A stretch of 64,000 nt of DNA from Rhynochetos jubatus (Eukaryota; Chordata; Aves; Eurypygiformes; Rhynochetidae). Both the position numbers and the translations under genes were made by a program. This document shows, piece after piece, positions 1 to 13,100 of this stretch (the first letter of the stretch is position 1; every line of letters starts with the position of its first letter). Location: assembly GCA_027574665.1 (NCBI GenBank), contig CM050656.1, positions 17,063,501-17,127,500 on the forward strand, given 5' to 3'. Under the pieces are notes generated by a model, which searched no databases, was not told the DNA's origin, and was given only the letters and a program-made list of their open reading frames with translations.

Positions 1-1062
1 GCAATGCACTGATGGCTCAGACCTCTTCTTGCCTAACATTCACCTGCACAAAGTGGCATTTGTTTCAAATTATAAGCAAACTACAATATGGTCAACAAGC
101 AGAGCAGCACCCTGTCCTGCTAGCTGAATTACTAAAAAACAGATTTTTACTTTGATTTTATGCCTTAACAAATTGATAGCAGCTTCAGGAAGAGCAGTCT
201 AACAACCTAATGATTCTTTTCTCTGCATGCTTTTCTTTAAATCAAAAGGAACTCTACTGAAGTCTAATGCCTTTTACTGGATGGTGTTGGATCACACAGA
301 AATCTAAGCATATTTAACAGAATCCTCCACAACTTTCATAACATGCACCAAGGGCTAGTGATGGTAATCACACTACAACTGCTGAACAAGCTTGTTCAAC
401 GTGCTGGAAGAAAGTCATCTGAACTGCTGAGCACAACTGAGTGCACAACTGGAGAATGCTATTGCAGTTTCCAATCTCAAACCACAAGCAAGTTAAATTT
501 GGAAACTCCTAGATAGCTTCAAAGATCTAAAATAGTAACGTTGCAGCAGAAAACAACACATTGGGCACTGAAGATATACCACAGGAAATATGTAAACTTG
601 GTAGTGTATACTTGGCAGATTTGGGTTTATTCTCAGCTGTAGAAATACATGTTGAGGACAGCTTTAATTTACCATAGTCCAGAAATATCAGACATTAGAA
701 GCAGCTGATTTGCATTCAAACCAAGAAGAAAATCACACTTAGGAAACTTGCATCAGATCCGTATCTTGTGCCAACACTAACATTACAGACTATATTTGTG
801 TCTTTGTGTCATCTTTTAACCCTCAGGTAGCTGATATCAGTAACCAGCCACAAGGCTCATCTTGTTAAGTCTTCCTCACTTCAGACCACCAAGCAGTTAC
901 AACCTGTGCAGAATTCGCAGTACTGTAAAGTACTAAATGGAAACGGAAAGTCATACATGGAAAAACCAGAACTAACATCTTTCAGCTGATTAAAGCTACT
1001 GAGTGAATTACAGATGCATTAACACTGGCAGCAGAAATTATAACAAGTGTTGGAAGCTCTAC
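1..1062 (-). other. COL24A1 intron 12 (partial)
   Basis: AT-rich intron sequence leading off the window. I saw no Gly-X-Y exon, repeat family or other signal in it. Confidence 0.8.
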
Positions 1063-1107
1063 CTGTCTTCCTTTAGGACCTCTTTTTCCACGGAAGCCTG
1101 GAATACC
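1063..1107 (-). CDS. COL24A1: COL24A1 exon 12 (45-bp Gly-X-Y exon), last exon in window
   Basis: The exon encodes GIPGFRGKRGPKGRQ, with acceptor TTTCTCAG and donor GTAGAG. It matches recalled human GIPGIRGKKGFKGRQ. The cluster of Arg and Lys makes this a strongly basic stretch of the helix. The next exon must lie left of position 1. Confidence 0.94.
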
Positions 1108-4100
1108 CTGAGAAAGAAATAAAGCATCGTAAGTAGGTTTCCTTTTCTTCAATAGCTTAAGTTCAAGTAATTAAGTCTGCATTTGATTGGAAAAGACAGT
1201 GTAAGAAAAAAAAAAAAAAGAAAAAATATTTGAGCAAAGAATCATAGAGACGATATCCTGAAACACGGGGCCAGAAACATAAACTTTGCTTGTCTTTACT
1301 GTGGCCACATCAGAACAACCAAGAAAGGCCATTTTCTGCTTCCATCAAAATATATGGCCACACATCCTCTGTGCTGAAGAGAAGCAAGAAAAAGCACAAA
1401 CACAGAGTGACAAAGATTAAGATTTCCATGACTGGTTTTATTGCAAACATCACCTGACAACTGAGAAATATTAATTAGTCACTGAAAGAAATTGCTTCAA
1501 TGAAAAATACTTACTATGGACCTTGTTGGTAAGAAAAAAATACACTAATCCTTGCAACTCTAGATTAAATTCAAATACTAATTTGCAGCTGCTCCCCATT
1601 TAACTGTAGTATCAGTGCATTTCATTGATTAAACTAATTAGATATGACTTTTTAATTTTATTTCCTCCACCTTGGTGGGTTTTTGGTTTTGGGTTGTTTT
1701 TTTTTAGAGAAAGACATAAATGAATGGTTATACTTGTACATTTTTTCCCCATTCTAACATATATTACATGACCACCCAAACATCAACATTTCATTGATGT
1801 TCCATTAAACCTACCCTTTCTCCTTCAGGTCCTGGTTGTCCTGCCACACCTGGAGGTCCAATGAAACCCTAAAAACATAAAAAAAAATTTGATTACAAGG
1901 CTGTTTCCTACCAACACTGCTTGTTCCTCAGTATTGGCTAGCTGTGGATTCAAGGTCCAAGGATTAAATTCAGGTTAATGTGAAATTATCAGTGAGCTCT
2001 ATCAGCTTAAATGTGACTAGGATTTACTCTCCAACCCACAGCAAAAACAACGTCCTATTTTAAGGGTACAGAATCAATTAATAAAGAAGTACTAAGAAGG
2101 TGTTCCAATAAGACAGATTTGCATCAGCAACATTATTTATTATAATGAACTCAGTATGAAAGAACTGCTGAAGTTAACCTTATTCATGAAATACATCAGA
2201 AAAGATGTTCTCATCTTTAATAACACTGTGTGATCAAAGTTTATCTTGTAATAAGCAGAACACTTTTCTTAAAGTTCAGTCACAAAGCATTTCTCTCCCA
2301 CCTTCCACTCAAGTCAAAACTAGATCCTCTCATATAAACACTTATACAGACACAGAAAGAGGCTGTTGGCTCCACAGAAACGGTATTACGACTTGCAAAA
2401 ATAGGAGTGTAGATGGATTCTGCACTAGCAGATTCAAAGCAAGATTGGAACAAAAATATTATTAGCTACTAAAAAAGTATGCCTCACTTTCATCTCTCTC
2501 CAGTCCTCTGATTGTAACACTTTGGTTTTTTTTGAACCATTCTGTGATTCTGTGATTCGGTTTTGTTTTTTTTTTTTTTTAATTATGAAAGATAGCGCCC
2601 ACCGTGTCATCAAGCCCTAAACAGTAAGGAAAACAAAGACACTCCCTTTTTTCTGCAATTTCTTAAAACATCTGAGAAGCACAGCATAGTTTCATTGCAG
2701 GAATGTTCTACACTTAAAGCTCTAAAGATACTTTGTACCGTGTGGCTATACAACTCTGTGGCACAGCACTATGTCTCAACAGGGCTGCATCATCATTTTT
2801 ATTGGAAGTTGCTTGTAGAATTCATATACAGGACTTAGCCTTAAGACCTGACAGGTGTTTTCCCCTAATATTACTCATAGGTTGGCCATTTTTAGCTTTA
2901 TGTAAACAAAGAAGTAGTAGCTTTTCAGGAAATGACTGGGATCACTTAACGTCTTGTTGGTTGAAAGGAGAATGGGATAAAAAGCATTGAGAATCTGAGC
3001 AAAACTAAACTGAAGAAACATAAAAGATACAATCCCTGAGGATGCAGTATCTGTTGGCACTTCATCCTGCCAAACTAATTTTTTCCATCACTGTAATGAA
3101 AACTAACATCCAAAAAACCCACCCCTAAAAACCAGACATATGTTTGAGAAGCTGCTGAGATAAAGACTTTTAGCAACTGCATTATAAAAACAGGACAAAA
3201 GCGAATTTAGAACTACGAGATTATTTTAACAGACGTGTCAGAAAACAGTGCACTGCTCAGCAACCTGTACAGCTGAAAAAAATCCTAAACCAACAAACAA
3301 CCCAAACAAAAAAATCAAACCAAACCAAAACAAAATCCCCAAATAAAAACCAGACAAAAACCCACACCAAACCAGAAAAAAGCCAACCTATTTTACCTAG
3401 CAAATCTTGAATCAGCAGAGCATTAAGAGCTTTCAGTCCCTGGAATACACGACTACAACTGAACCATTCTAAAATCTCAACGTCACTTTTATGGTTTTAT
3501 GTGACAAGACGGTTTCCCTTTATCAACTTCTGTAGCTGTTACAGACTGCAAATGCCAGATACATCTCCCTTCTTGACAGCTTCCATTATGGAAATAACGC
3601 TTCAGGCAGGAAACGGCCGCTCCACTCCCAGCTCTCACACACCCACATTCAGTACTGCTTTCCTCTTGCCTGCATGCATTCCAAGAGAGAACAACAACGT
3701 AAGACTGCTCTATGCTGCTCACCATGAAAAAATAAATCCTTACATGTATTTTGAAAGAAAATGTTTTCTTTTTCCGGTTCTGTAAAGACAGAGTGGTTCA
3801 GTGGGCATACAACTGAGAGAACTGAATGAAACTCCTCATCCCCTGTCTTATGTATGCGTGAAAAGAGACACACATGCCAAAATGCTTAACATGCTTACTT
3901 ACTCTTACACCTTTAGGACCTGGGTTACCTTCTGGTCCAGCTAAGCCCTATTACAAAAAGACATGAGTTGTACTTCATTTTAAACAACCAGAAATTATCT
4001 GTTTAAAAGAACTGTAACAGTATTTCTTAACTGCAAACTGGCAGTACATTTGTGAAATTATTAGGATTGAAGAGGGTGTCATCAAGCAGTCCTCCAGGAC

Positions 4101-7100
4101 CATGTTCAGAAAGGTCTCCCACTAATTCATGGCTGAAACTTAGATAACTGAAACTTCCTTTACATTAAAGTTATTTCCTCTTGGAGGAAACTTTTTTCCA
4201 GACCTGGTGATCTGGCATTACAGTGCCATATTTCACAGGATTTTTCATAAGATTTCATATTTGACACATTTTCAATTATTTTCAAGCTAATGTCAGAATA
4301 GCATATGTAGTCCAAAAGCTCTAACCATTTTATGTGATTCAACACAAACACATTATCATCCATTAATATATGAAATATTGTAATAGAATTTTAAAATATA
4401 TAGCCATTACAAACTTAATGCTGAAGCATTGGTGCCTTTAAGCAGGCACAAAATCACCAAGTCAGTTGTTGAATTTGGCTCATATACCTTTATATAGGAA
4501 AAATATTGACTATTTCTACTTTATGTCTTATTTGTATTACCGACTGAGGTATCTGTTAGCTTATATGTAAACTAAAAAAATAAAATCAGTATTTATATAA
4601 GTGCTTGTGTTTACAGAAAGCTGCTTTCTGGCTTTATTGGTTCTTCTCAAATATCCGAATGGGAGGGAAAAACCCCCAACATCTTAACGTCTGTTTTCCC
4701 TAAAGGGTTGAAGAAATAGTTTCAGCAATTAAGTGAATACATCAGTGAAAATCAGGAGGAACTATACTACAACAGGTAGTTTCCTATTGTTTCTGGACTT
4801 GAAATAAGAAGAACATAAACCACATAGAGCCACAAGAGGTTTATGAAGGAGCATAAAGTGTTGAGACATTCAGTACTTTGGTAACACATTTATGTATTCC
4901 AGAAAGGTACGGCATTTCTCCCTCTAACCCATCCAAGTTTGAAAGACACAAGAGTCAACATTACCTAAAGGGCGTCTGTAAATAAGGTTTGTTTCAACAA
5001 TAAAGGATAGGATGAAAGCAAATACATTTATACTATTAGGAGTTCCAAAAGAATTAGATATGGTACTTCTGAAAAGAACAAACAAGAATCCCCCCAAAGC
5101 TGCAAAGACATTAAGTATAGTTACTGCACCTGCCTGCCAGGGTAACCAACTGCCCCGATATTGCCAGCCATTCCTGGAATTCCCTAAGTGTGAAAAAAAA
5201 AAAAAAAGGCGGGGGGGTGGGGGGGGTGGGGGGAGTGGGGAAGGAGGAAAGAAACAACAAACAGGTTTAATGTCTTATTTTGGAGTTTATTTGTTTAACC
5301 ATTTCTCTTTAAAACCTAGTCACATGACACAACTTAAGCAAATGGACAAACTGCTTTTTAAGCAAGCAACACCCTAAAATTTACTCATCATATGTAAGTA
5401 ACTCCACCAATTTCAGTTACATATGCTTTAGAAGGCATTACAAGAAAAGTAGCCTAAGATTTTGTGAAACACAACAAAGCACTCCTTATTTCCATAATGA
5501 AAACATAGATGCTATTAATAAAAAGTAATTGAGGAGTTCTACAGAAGATGGGTCCTTATAATGAAGTAACTGCACTGGTCTGAGCTTTAAATAAAGAAAT
5601 GTGTTCAATGTTTCATTAAAGAAGAATCTCTGTGTCCCTTACAAAGCCAAATTTCTTGGTTTCTTCCAGAATCAAGTCAATATATCATGGAATTACTCAT
5701 GAATGTATAAAAGTTCTCTCCATCTTCTTCCTCCTAATCAAACCCAAAGGTCAGTTCTGATGTTGGTTTTTTATTTAACATCTGCGCATCTCACTGTTTA
5801 TTTTCAGAAAAATGTGCTTTTCTGAAATGGGGCCAAATGCCATGGGCATAAGAAGCTCCACCTACCTCTGTGCAGTTAATTTGATTTTAAACAAGTCAAG
5901 TCCATAAACTGGACACTCTCCCAGCCTGACCCTTCCACCCACTGTCATATGTCAGTGTTACCATAGCAATGGGCCAGGGCTTCCTCCCTGAGGCATCCAC
6001 AGTTGATTTATGGTGAAACAGCAGTCTTAGGAAGCAGAACTCAGATGTGCAGATGCAAACAGAGGTTGCAGTATTTTTTGTTTAAATGAGCTGCCATTGA
6101 GACGATTCTGTCACCTGCTTTCAACCGGTAGTGATTCATCTTCTGACAGATGTTCTGTCATGGAACTAGGATCCATGGTCTCCTGTTTTGGCTCGGCTGC
6201 ACCTCCAAATACGCTTACACGAAAAAACTAAAGGCAGTAGAATCATAGCATTTACAACTAATCTTTTAAAGCTTTTCCTTGGTTACCAGCTGTTCAAGAG
6301 GTTCCACAATTCATGGATTCAGAGGAATGTCTGTCCTTGTACAAGCTTCTAAAAACTACAGATGACAAGGAACTGGACTAACTCACCACCTTCATCAGCC
6401 AGGCCTGAAAATACCAGCAGTAAGAACTACGTGTAAAATAAGACTCTCATGCAGAGTGCTCTCTTAAAAGTTGTGTCAGAATATTTTCTAAGTGATAATA
6501 ATGAAGTAAAATACTTACAACAGCAGTATGAGAACACTGCGATATCAAACAGTTGCAAATCACCAGTTTTCACATTCCTGAATGTGAATTGCCTTTGAAG
6601 GAACATATATGCTTGATTGCATGAATAATAAGCAGAATTACTTTTCGATGCAAGCTTCACTTTTCCCCCTCCATAGTAACTAACATTACTTTTCACCTGC
6701 AACTTCTTCAAAGACTGAGGCACTCTTCTCCTGACATTAAGAATGACTTTTTGTTTTCCCCACTGACTATCTCTATCTCACCACTAAATTATAGCCATCA
6801 CAGAAAAACGCCTGCGGGCCTATAATAAAAATCACCACTTATTCAGCTAAGATTTGTGTATAAAAATCATTAACGTCATGGCTGACGTTCACGAGCTTTC
6901 ATCTCCCTTTGGGTGTCTATCATCTGTTATCATCACCATGTCCCTTTTGCTCTCACCCAAAAGGAGACTCCTGCTTCCATCTACTCTGCCATGAGGAGCC
7001 TCGTTAATGCTAACAAGATACATCAGCAATTGGATGTCTTTGAAGTTTACATTCAGACTGCTTCTTGAACTGACGTGGAAGTGAGAAAAAGCACTAAACT

Positions 7101-10100
7101 ATTCCATTTTCTACATGCTGCGAGATTTAAAATACATTAAATAAGTAGAGGTTTTAAGAGAATTTGAACTGTGCCTCTAACAAGAATTTTACACCAGCCT
7201 CTGCCAAGCCAGTGTGGTAGCTGAAGAAAAAAGATGCTGGTCTTTCCTATTTCATTTAGATCATGTTTTACTACACTGATCTCTAAATAATATGAATTCT
7301 TGGTCACAATGATCAAGTATTTCCTAAAGCAGTCAGTGATTTACACTGATTGCTTATACTGAACACTTATATTGGATTATGCATTCTTCTGTCCTCAGTC
7401 GTTTATCTATAGTGTACTGTGCATTCATCACTTACCTGCTCACCCCGTGGCCCTCGCAGCCCCACATAACCTTTAGGACCCTGCAGGTGGAGGAACAGAT
7501 ACATGATAAATATGGTTAAACACATAAAAATTGACCTTTTTGGCCTATTCCAATCTCCCTTTATGAAGAAAAAAAAATGTGAATTTGTTTGCCTGCAGCA
7601 TTAGTGTGATTTACATATAGCAGCTCATATGAAAGCTCATTTACAGAAAAGGAGTAAAAAAATCTTCATGGCATTTTAGACAATTTCAAGATATCAGCAT
7701 GCTTAAAGACAGTTCCAGGCCTCTACTCTTTTAAACAAATGGGTACGTGGGATGCTGTTCCCAGTTACTGCTGAAACTGCAGAACTGGATTTGGTACAGT
7801 GCATTTCCCCATTCCAAATCCTAGTCGCTATGCCCTTTCTAAACAAGGCAGTGTACAGGGAAGGGTATAAGTAGAAGGTCATCCCATACTATTCTAGGAC
7901 ATTCTCGAGAAAGACAGACCTTCCAGGATACATGATATCTTTTTTTAAAATTAACAAAGGACAGACTTCAGCCCTTACATTATGGAATTTGTATCAGTGG
8001 GTAGAATAGCTGTTTCCTCATCCCAGAAATCTTCCCTGTAGTGCTGGAATCATGAAGCTGTCAAACTTTACTCTATGTGCATTGATCATTTCATGCATAT
8101 TTTAGCTCTTAAAGAAAAAAAAAAATAGAGCTGGAACTTGCCATCTGCATCAGTACATTTGAAAGAGGAACCTTCTTCTTGGATCTCTTTACACTGTACT
8201 AAACATATCCAAACAAGCTGGCCTAAAAGGGAGGCTGTAACAGTTGCATGACTGATGCAGAAGCCAAGTATCTGGTCTCCACATCCTTTGCAAGAGGGCC
8301 TGGAAATACGCAAGTTCCACAAGCTGCAGCTTGAAAGAGAAAGACCAAAACAATCCTTACTCTGGATAGAAATCTATCATAAAGTTGGCCTCAAAAATAC
8401 TGACTGAGTAGCAGGAATGTCATGGCTGCCTTGCAGCACGATGATACTTATTACAGTGGGTGTCAAATCTCTACTGGCTAATACGAAGGAAACCTGAAAC
8501 AGATTTCACCAGATCAGGTATCCCCAAGTTCTGGATAAACTTCGGCATGACCACAAGACTGTTTCTACACAAAATTAATTTTATTATCATATACAAAATT
8601 AAGAGGGAATTATTTTTCTTGGTGATGATTTTGGATGAAAGGAAAGAATGACATCTGTCAGGCTTCAAAATTTGCAATTCTGCTATTATAGCCTTGCTAG
8701 AGGAATCTTGATCCAAAAGAGATTTACTCATTAAGAAACCCAAAGGCCTCATTTGCTCAAAAGCCAACACAGCAGGTATGTCCTTTCATTTTGCAAATCA
8801 TGCACAGGTCATGGCTAGTTTGAAAAATTATAATGTATTCTGGCTTCAATCCTCTCCTGTAGCTTAAGACTAAATAATTTATATGTGTTATCTTGTATCT
8901 AAGGAAGCCCATCTGCATAGCTGTTGGGGGGGGAAAAAAAAATCTGTAACAGATAGACAGGAAGCTGATCTTGGATAAACCAGTTAATATGAAATATCCC
9001 AATTTACTGTATTAATACATGCCTTTTTTTAATTGAATTTCTAAATTTGAACTAAAGATGCCAGCATAAGCCAGTAACTCATCTTCAGCCTGCAAAATGT
9101 GCCTCAGAAAGCCAGAGTTTTTTTACAGTCCCAGCCAACTATTTCATGATTCTTATCCATTTCAGAATTTTATCTTCTCTTTATGCCTGAATGATCAAGT
9201 AAAACAGGTGTCGCTAGAAGAAATCTCTCAGTAGTTCATATTTCTGTACAAGAAGAAAAGGAAAGCAAATGCTACTATACACAGAAACATTCAAAGAGAA
9301 GTTTATCACAATTTAGCTTCAAAGCGGGCCAGTTTAGCTGATTAACACCTTCATGGACGGTCTCAAAAGAAGGCACACAATGAATTGTGAGATTAAAAAG
9401 AAGGACTAAATACTAGTGTGCACGTTTCTACACAACAGCATCTTACTTCTGCCAGAAGAAAACTGCTCTGAAGTCATACTGTAGAGTAGTATGCCCATAT
9501 TCTTAATCAGAGTTAACAGAGCCTCAAATCATTCTAACTCACTTAATGCTGGTTGGGAATGAAGATAAACCATGCTAAACAAAATATCATTCCAAAGAGA
9601 GGGTTTTCACATAGGGTTTCCGTTCCTGTGACTTTCCTCTTAAAATTCTTAGGTTTTTATTAGTTTGAGTTCATATTCTTGATCATACCTATATAAATAA
9701 GACCCAGTTTGCTCTGAGCTAAGATGAAAGTAAACAAGAAGAATACAGGTTCACATGCACTGTTTTCCAAAATTAAATACCTCCCAATTACTAAAGAAGA
9801 TTAATGCTCTGATTTAAAAGCTCAATGTGGAATTGAAAGGTTTGAAGGATACAGTTAGAGCAATACAGACTTCAAGCACGTTACAAAACCACAGCAAGTT
9901 GCAAGAATACTTTGGTCTACGTGACAGAAAAATCTTTACTGCCAACTAATACAACTCAGAAAAGACTTCATAGCAAGTTTAAATGTCTGTCTTCTACCAT
10001 ATGTCTAGCACAGTGGGACCCAGACAGAGTGAAATCTGTATAAAGCAAAATGTAGGTGTTAAATCATAACAGCAAGGACTGTTAGAACCAAGTCTTTCCA

Positions 10101-13100
10101 TCTTACTGGTGCCCACTCTGTTTTCTTAGAATTTCTATACATTTGTTATTAAAATACAACTGGCACAACACCAGCAATGTTACTAGAGAGCCGATAAGCT
10201 TCTGTAACCTCTAAAAATCTGTCGGTGAAGTGTTACACCTAATGCTACAGCCATCAGCTACAGAGAGATTATACTCTTTGAGAAGTGCTGGGAAAAAAAG
10301 ATTTTGGGGCATGGGGTAAGCCTAGCATATAAACAGATGTCTGCGCTGTCACAGGAGCCTTTGCAATTCTTACTTATCAGCTCCACGGTGTCACCACACA
10401 GCATCCAGTTTTGAAAAATATCATAGTGTACATCTAGAAGATGGACCTTTTCTCCATCTAATTCAGTAGAGGAATTTCTCTCTCAGTGTTGGTTTCCTCC
10501 CGCTCAAGGAAAATCACACTCTCTAGGACAGGCAGTGGGAGACACTTGTTAGCATAATGTTGACATCACCATAGGTACTGCTTTGAAATTTATCTGCCTC
10601 CCCCTTTACAGGATACAAAATTAAAGACGAAAGGAAAGAAGAAGCCCGTCTCAGGCTGCAACCATTTTTTTCTTCAACATGTCTTACCATATTATATTTT
10701 AGCTTGTGAATTTTATCAGGATTTCACAGACACAGATTCACATGATTTACACACAGAGGGAATAAAGCTCACCCAAAAGTTGTAGATGATCTTTAAAAAA
10801 CCCCCACCTTTTCCAATGTCATTGTAAAGTACCTGCAATGCATAGGCACTGCAGTCATTCTAATGTAACAGCATCATCCCAGTAAGTTAATACCCAGGAG
10901 TACTGTCTTCAGCTGGCAATCTACCCCCCAGACAGCTGTTGTACAGAGAAGCAGGCCCTTTTGGGGAGAGGGGGAAGGAGGGGACTTCTGCTTTGTGAGG
11001 TCTCTGGGCTGATACAAGGCAAGTTCAGAGTGCTGATTTAAAGATGACCCAATCAAGTCAGCTCTAGATGTGAGTGCAACTGCTCTGGAACCAGCACTCT
11101 CCTCAAACTAACCCTTCTCTCTCCTACCAATGCTTCTCTGCTTCAAAAGATGCCTAAAGGAAACAGGCCTCTAAACATTTAATAAACATGCGAGTTTCTG
11201 TTCTTATGCTCGAACAAATTTGGAGCCCTATCCAAGCAAAAGTTAGCCTCTTATAGTGTGTGTTACAGGCATGAGAAATATGTCGTATTTTATATGCAAC
11301 CACAAGGACGCATGCTCCAACACATTGCGTGTGATGAAAAATAAAGTCAATCACAATAATCTGTTCCCAGAATACTGATTATTACCATACGTTTGTTTTA
11401 ATTTCTCATTTAAAAAAATGTAGATTCTCAGCTTTATAAAAGGAAACACCTAATTTTCCAGTTCTAATCCAAAACAGTAGTTTACTAGTGCTTTTCTACT
11501 GCATTGAGGGCTTCAAAAATATTTTTTTTAGTAAAATGAATCTTTCCAAGAAACTCTCCTAACATAATCTCAGATATTCAGAAAAACAGAACCAAAAGCA
11601 CATGTTATACGGCTACTCAAAGTCACTCTTGTCAAAAAAAGTTAAAGCAATATGTGTACTTGCCTCAAACTTCTACAACATGTTTTTGTATAAGCACCAA
11701 ATAACGTTGCACAGGAAGTTCAGAACTAGGCAAATTGTGATTAGAAAACTTGTTAAATGCTGTTTCCCCCACAGCCAAAGCCATCCTGGAGCAGTTGGGC
11801 AGCAGGCATTGAGTGCATCCTCCACTTCAGCTCTCCACAGCCACCACTCCCATTAATGGGAAATGAATGATGAATTCCATAAAGAAAAACATTGCATTTC
11901 TAGGTCTTTCAGGAAAACAATGACAAAAGTCAACATGAAAAAAAGTAATTGCCATGAGACAAATATAGATTTGTAATACACTATTATAAAACATGGAAGA
12001 ACATCAGAGTTTTTATTCACTGTCAAATATCTCACTGTTTAGAAATGACCCAGTTAACACAAGCTGACTGTCAACGTCAAATGATTTTGGACTCCATTAA
12101 ATCATATGCAGGATTTTTTAAATATTCCTTTTTACCTGGATGAGAACAAATATCATAAATATATTACTTATTCAATATTATAAGCAATGTGTGTCTTGTC
12201 ATTAAAAAAACACTATGTGTGAAACCCTTTTAACTGCTTACAGGTGTAGTGCTGTTCAAAACCTGGTATTCTTACAACCTGGGTCAGGCAGAAAAGATCT
12301 TAAACATGGTTCTAGTTAGCATCTGATGCTACAACATGGAAAAAGAGTAAAGTTTCCAGTAATCAAGTGAGCACGATTCTCCACAACGTCTCTAACCCTC
12401 AGATAAGAAGTAAATTCTTGTGGCAGGAAGAGAGCATGAAGGCCATAAGATTTTAATTTCCTTGCCCTCAAATATCAGTCATATAATCCAGAACAAGTGA
12501 CAGCTGCTTCTCATCTAAAAAGCTTTAAAACAAAACCTACTTTGTTTTCTGAGCAAAACTATAAACCTGATGAAACAAGAAAGCACAATACTTGGGGAAT
12601 CTCAAGGTGGCCCAAGATCAGCAGTGATAAAAGCCATCAGTGTCCAGGCTTACAGGTTAACTCCCAGAGAGAGGATGCAAATTCTTGTCACAGCTATATG
12701 TTTTCTGAGTTCATAGAACTGTGGGCCACATGCTTGGCAAAATAAATTTCCACTCTCCTCATGGTGCTAATTCAGTGATACTTTCTTTTCTGGTGTTATT
12801 TTTACTATATTTGGGTCAATTCTAGAAATGAATGACTAGACATTTAAAAAAAAAAGTTGTCATACACTTTAAGTGCAAGACAATGTGGAAGGAAGCCATC
12901 TAAAACATAACATTGAATATAAGCTTTGTTGCAATGCCATTTTTTCCTCTAACTTCAATAGCAGGCAAGCATTTAATTAATATTCCTTCTCTGTATGTAA
13001 AAAATTAAGACCAAAAATACCAGGGCCTAACTTTGTAACAATTCATTCCATCCTTTTGATGGACAATTTACAGCTGCCTTTAGTGTTATGCACTGCTTCA

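Larger units (their letters stand above)
1869..3902 (-). other. COL24A1 intron 10
   Basis: Holds the possible CR1 tail at 2535-2559 and the A/C-rich stretch at 3281-3386. The rest is unremarkable AT-rich sequence. Confidence 0.9.
5184..7435 (-). other. COL24A1 intron 8
   Basis: Holds the A15/G-rich tract next to the exon 9 acceptor and the inverted CRE-type pair at 6872-6889. No other feature seen. Confidence 0.9.
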
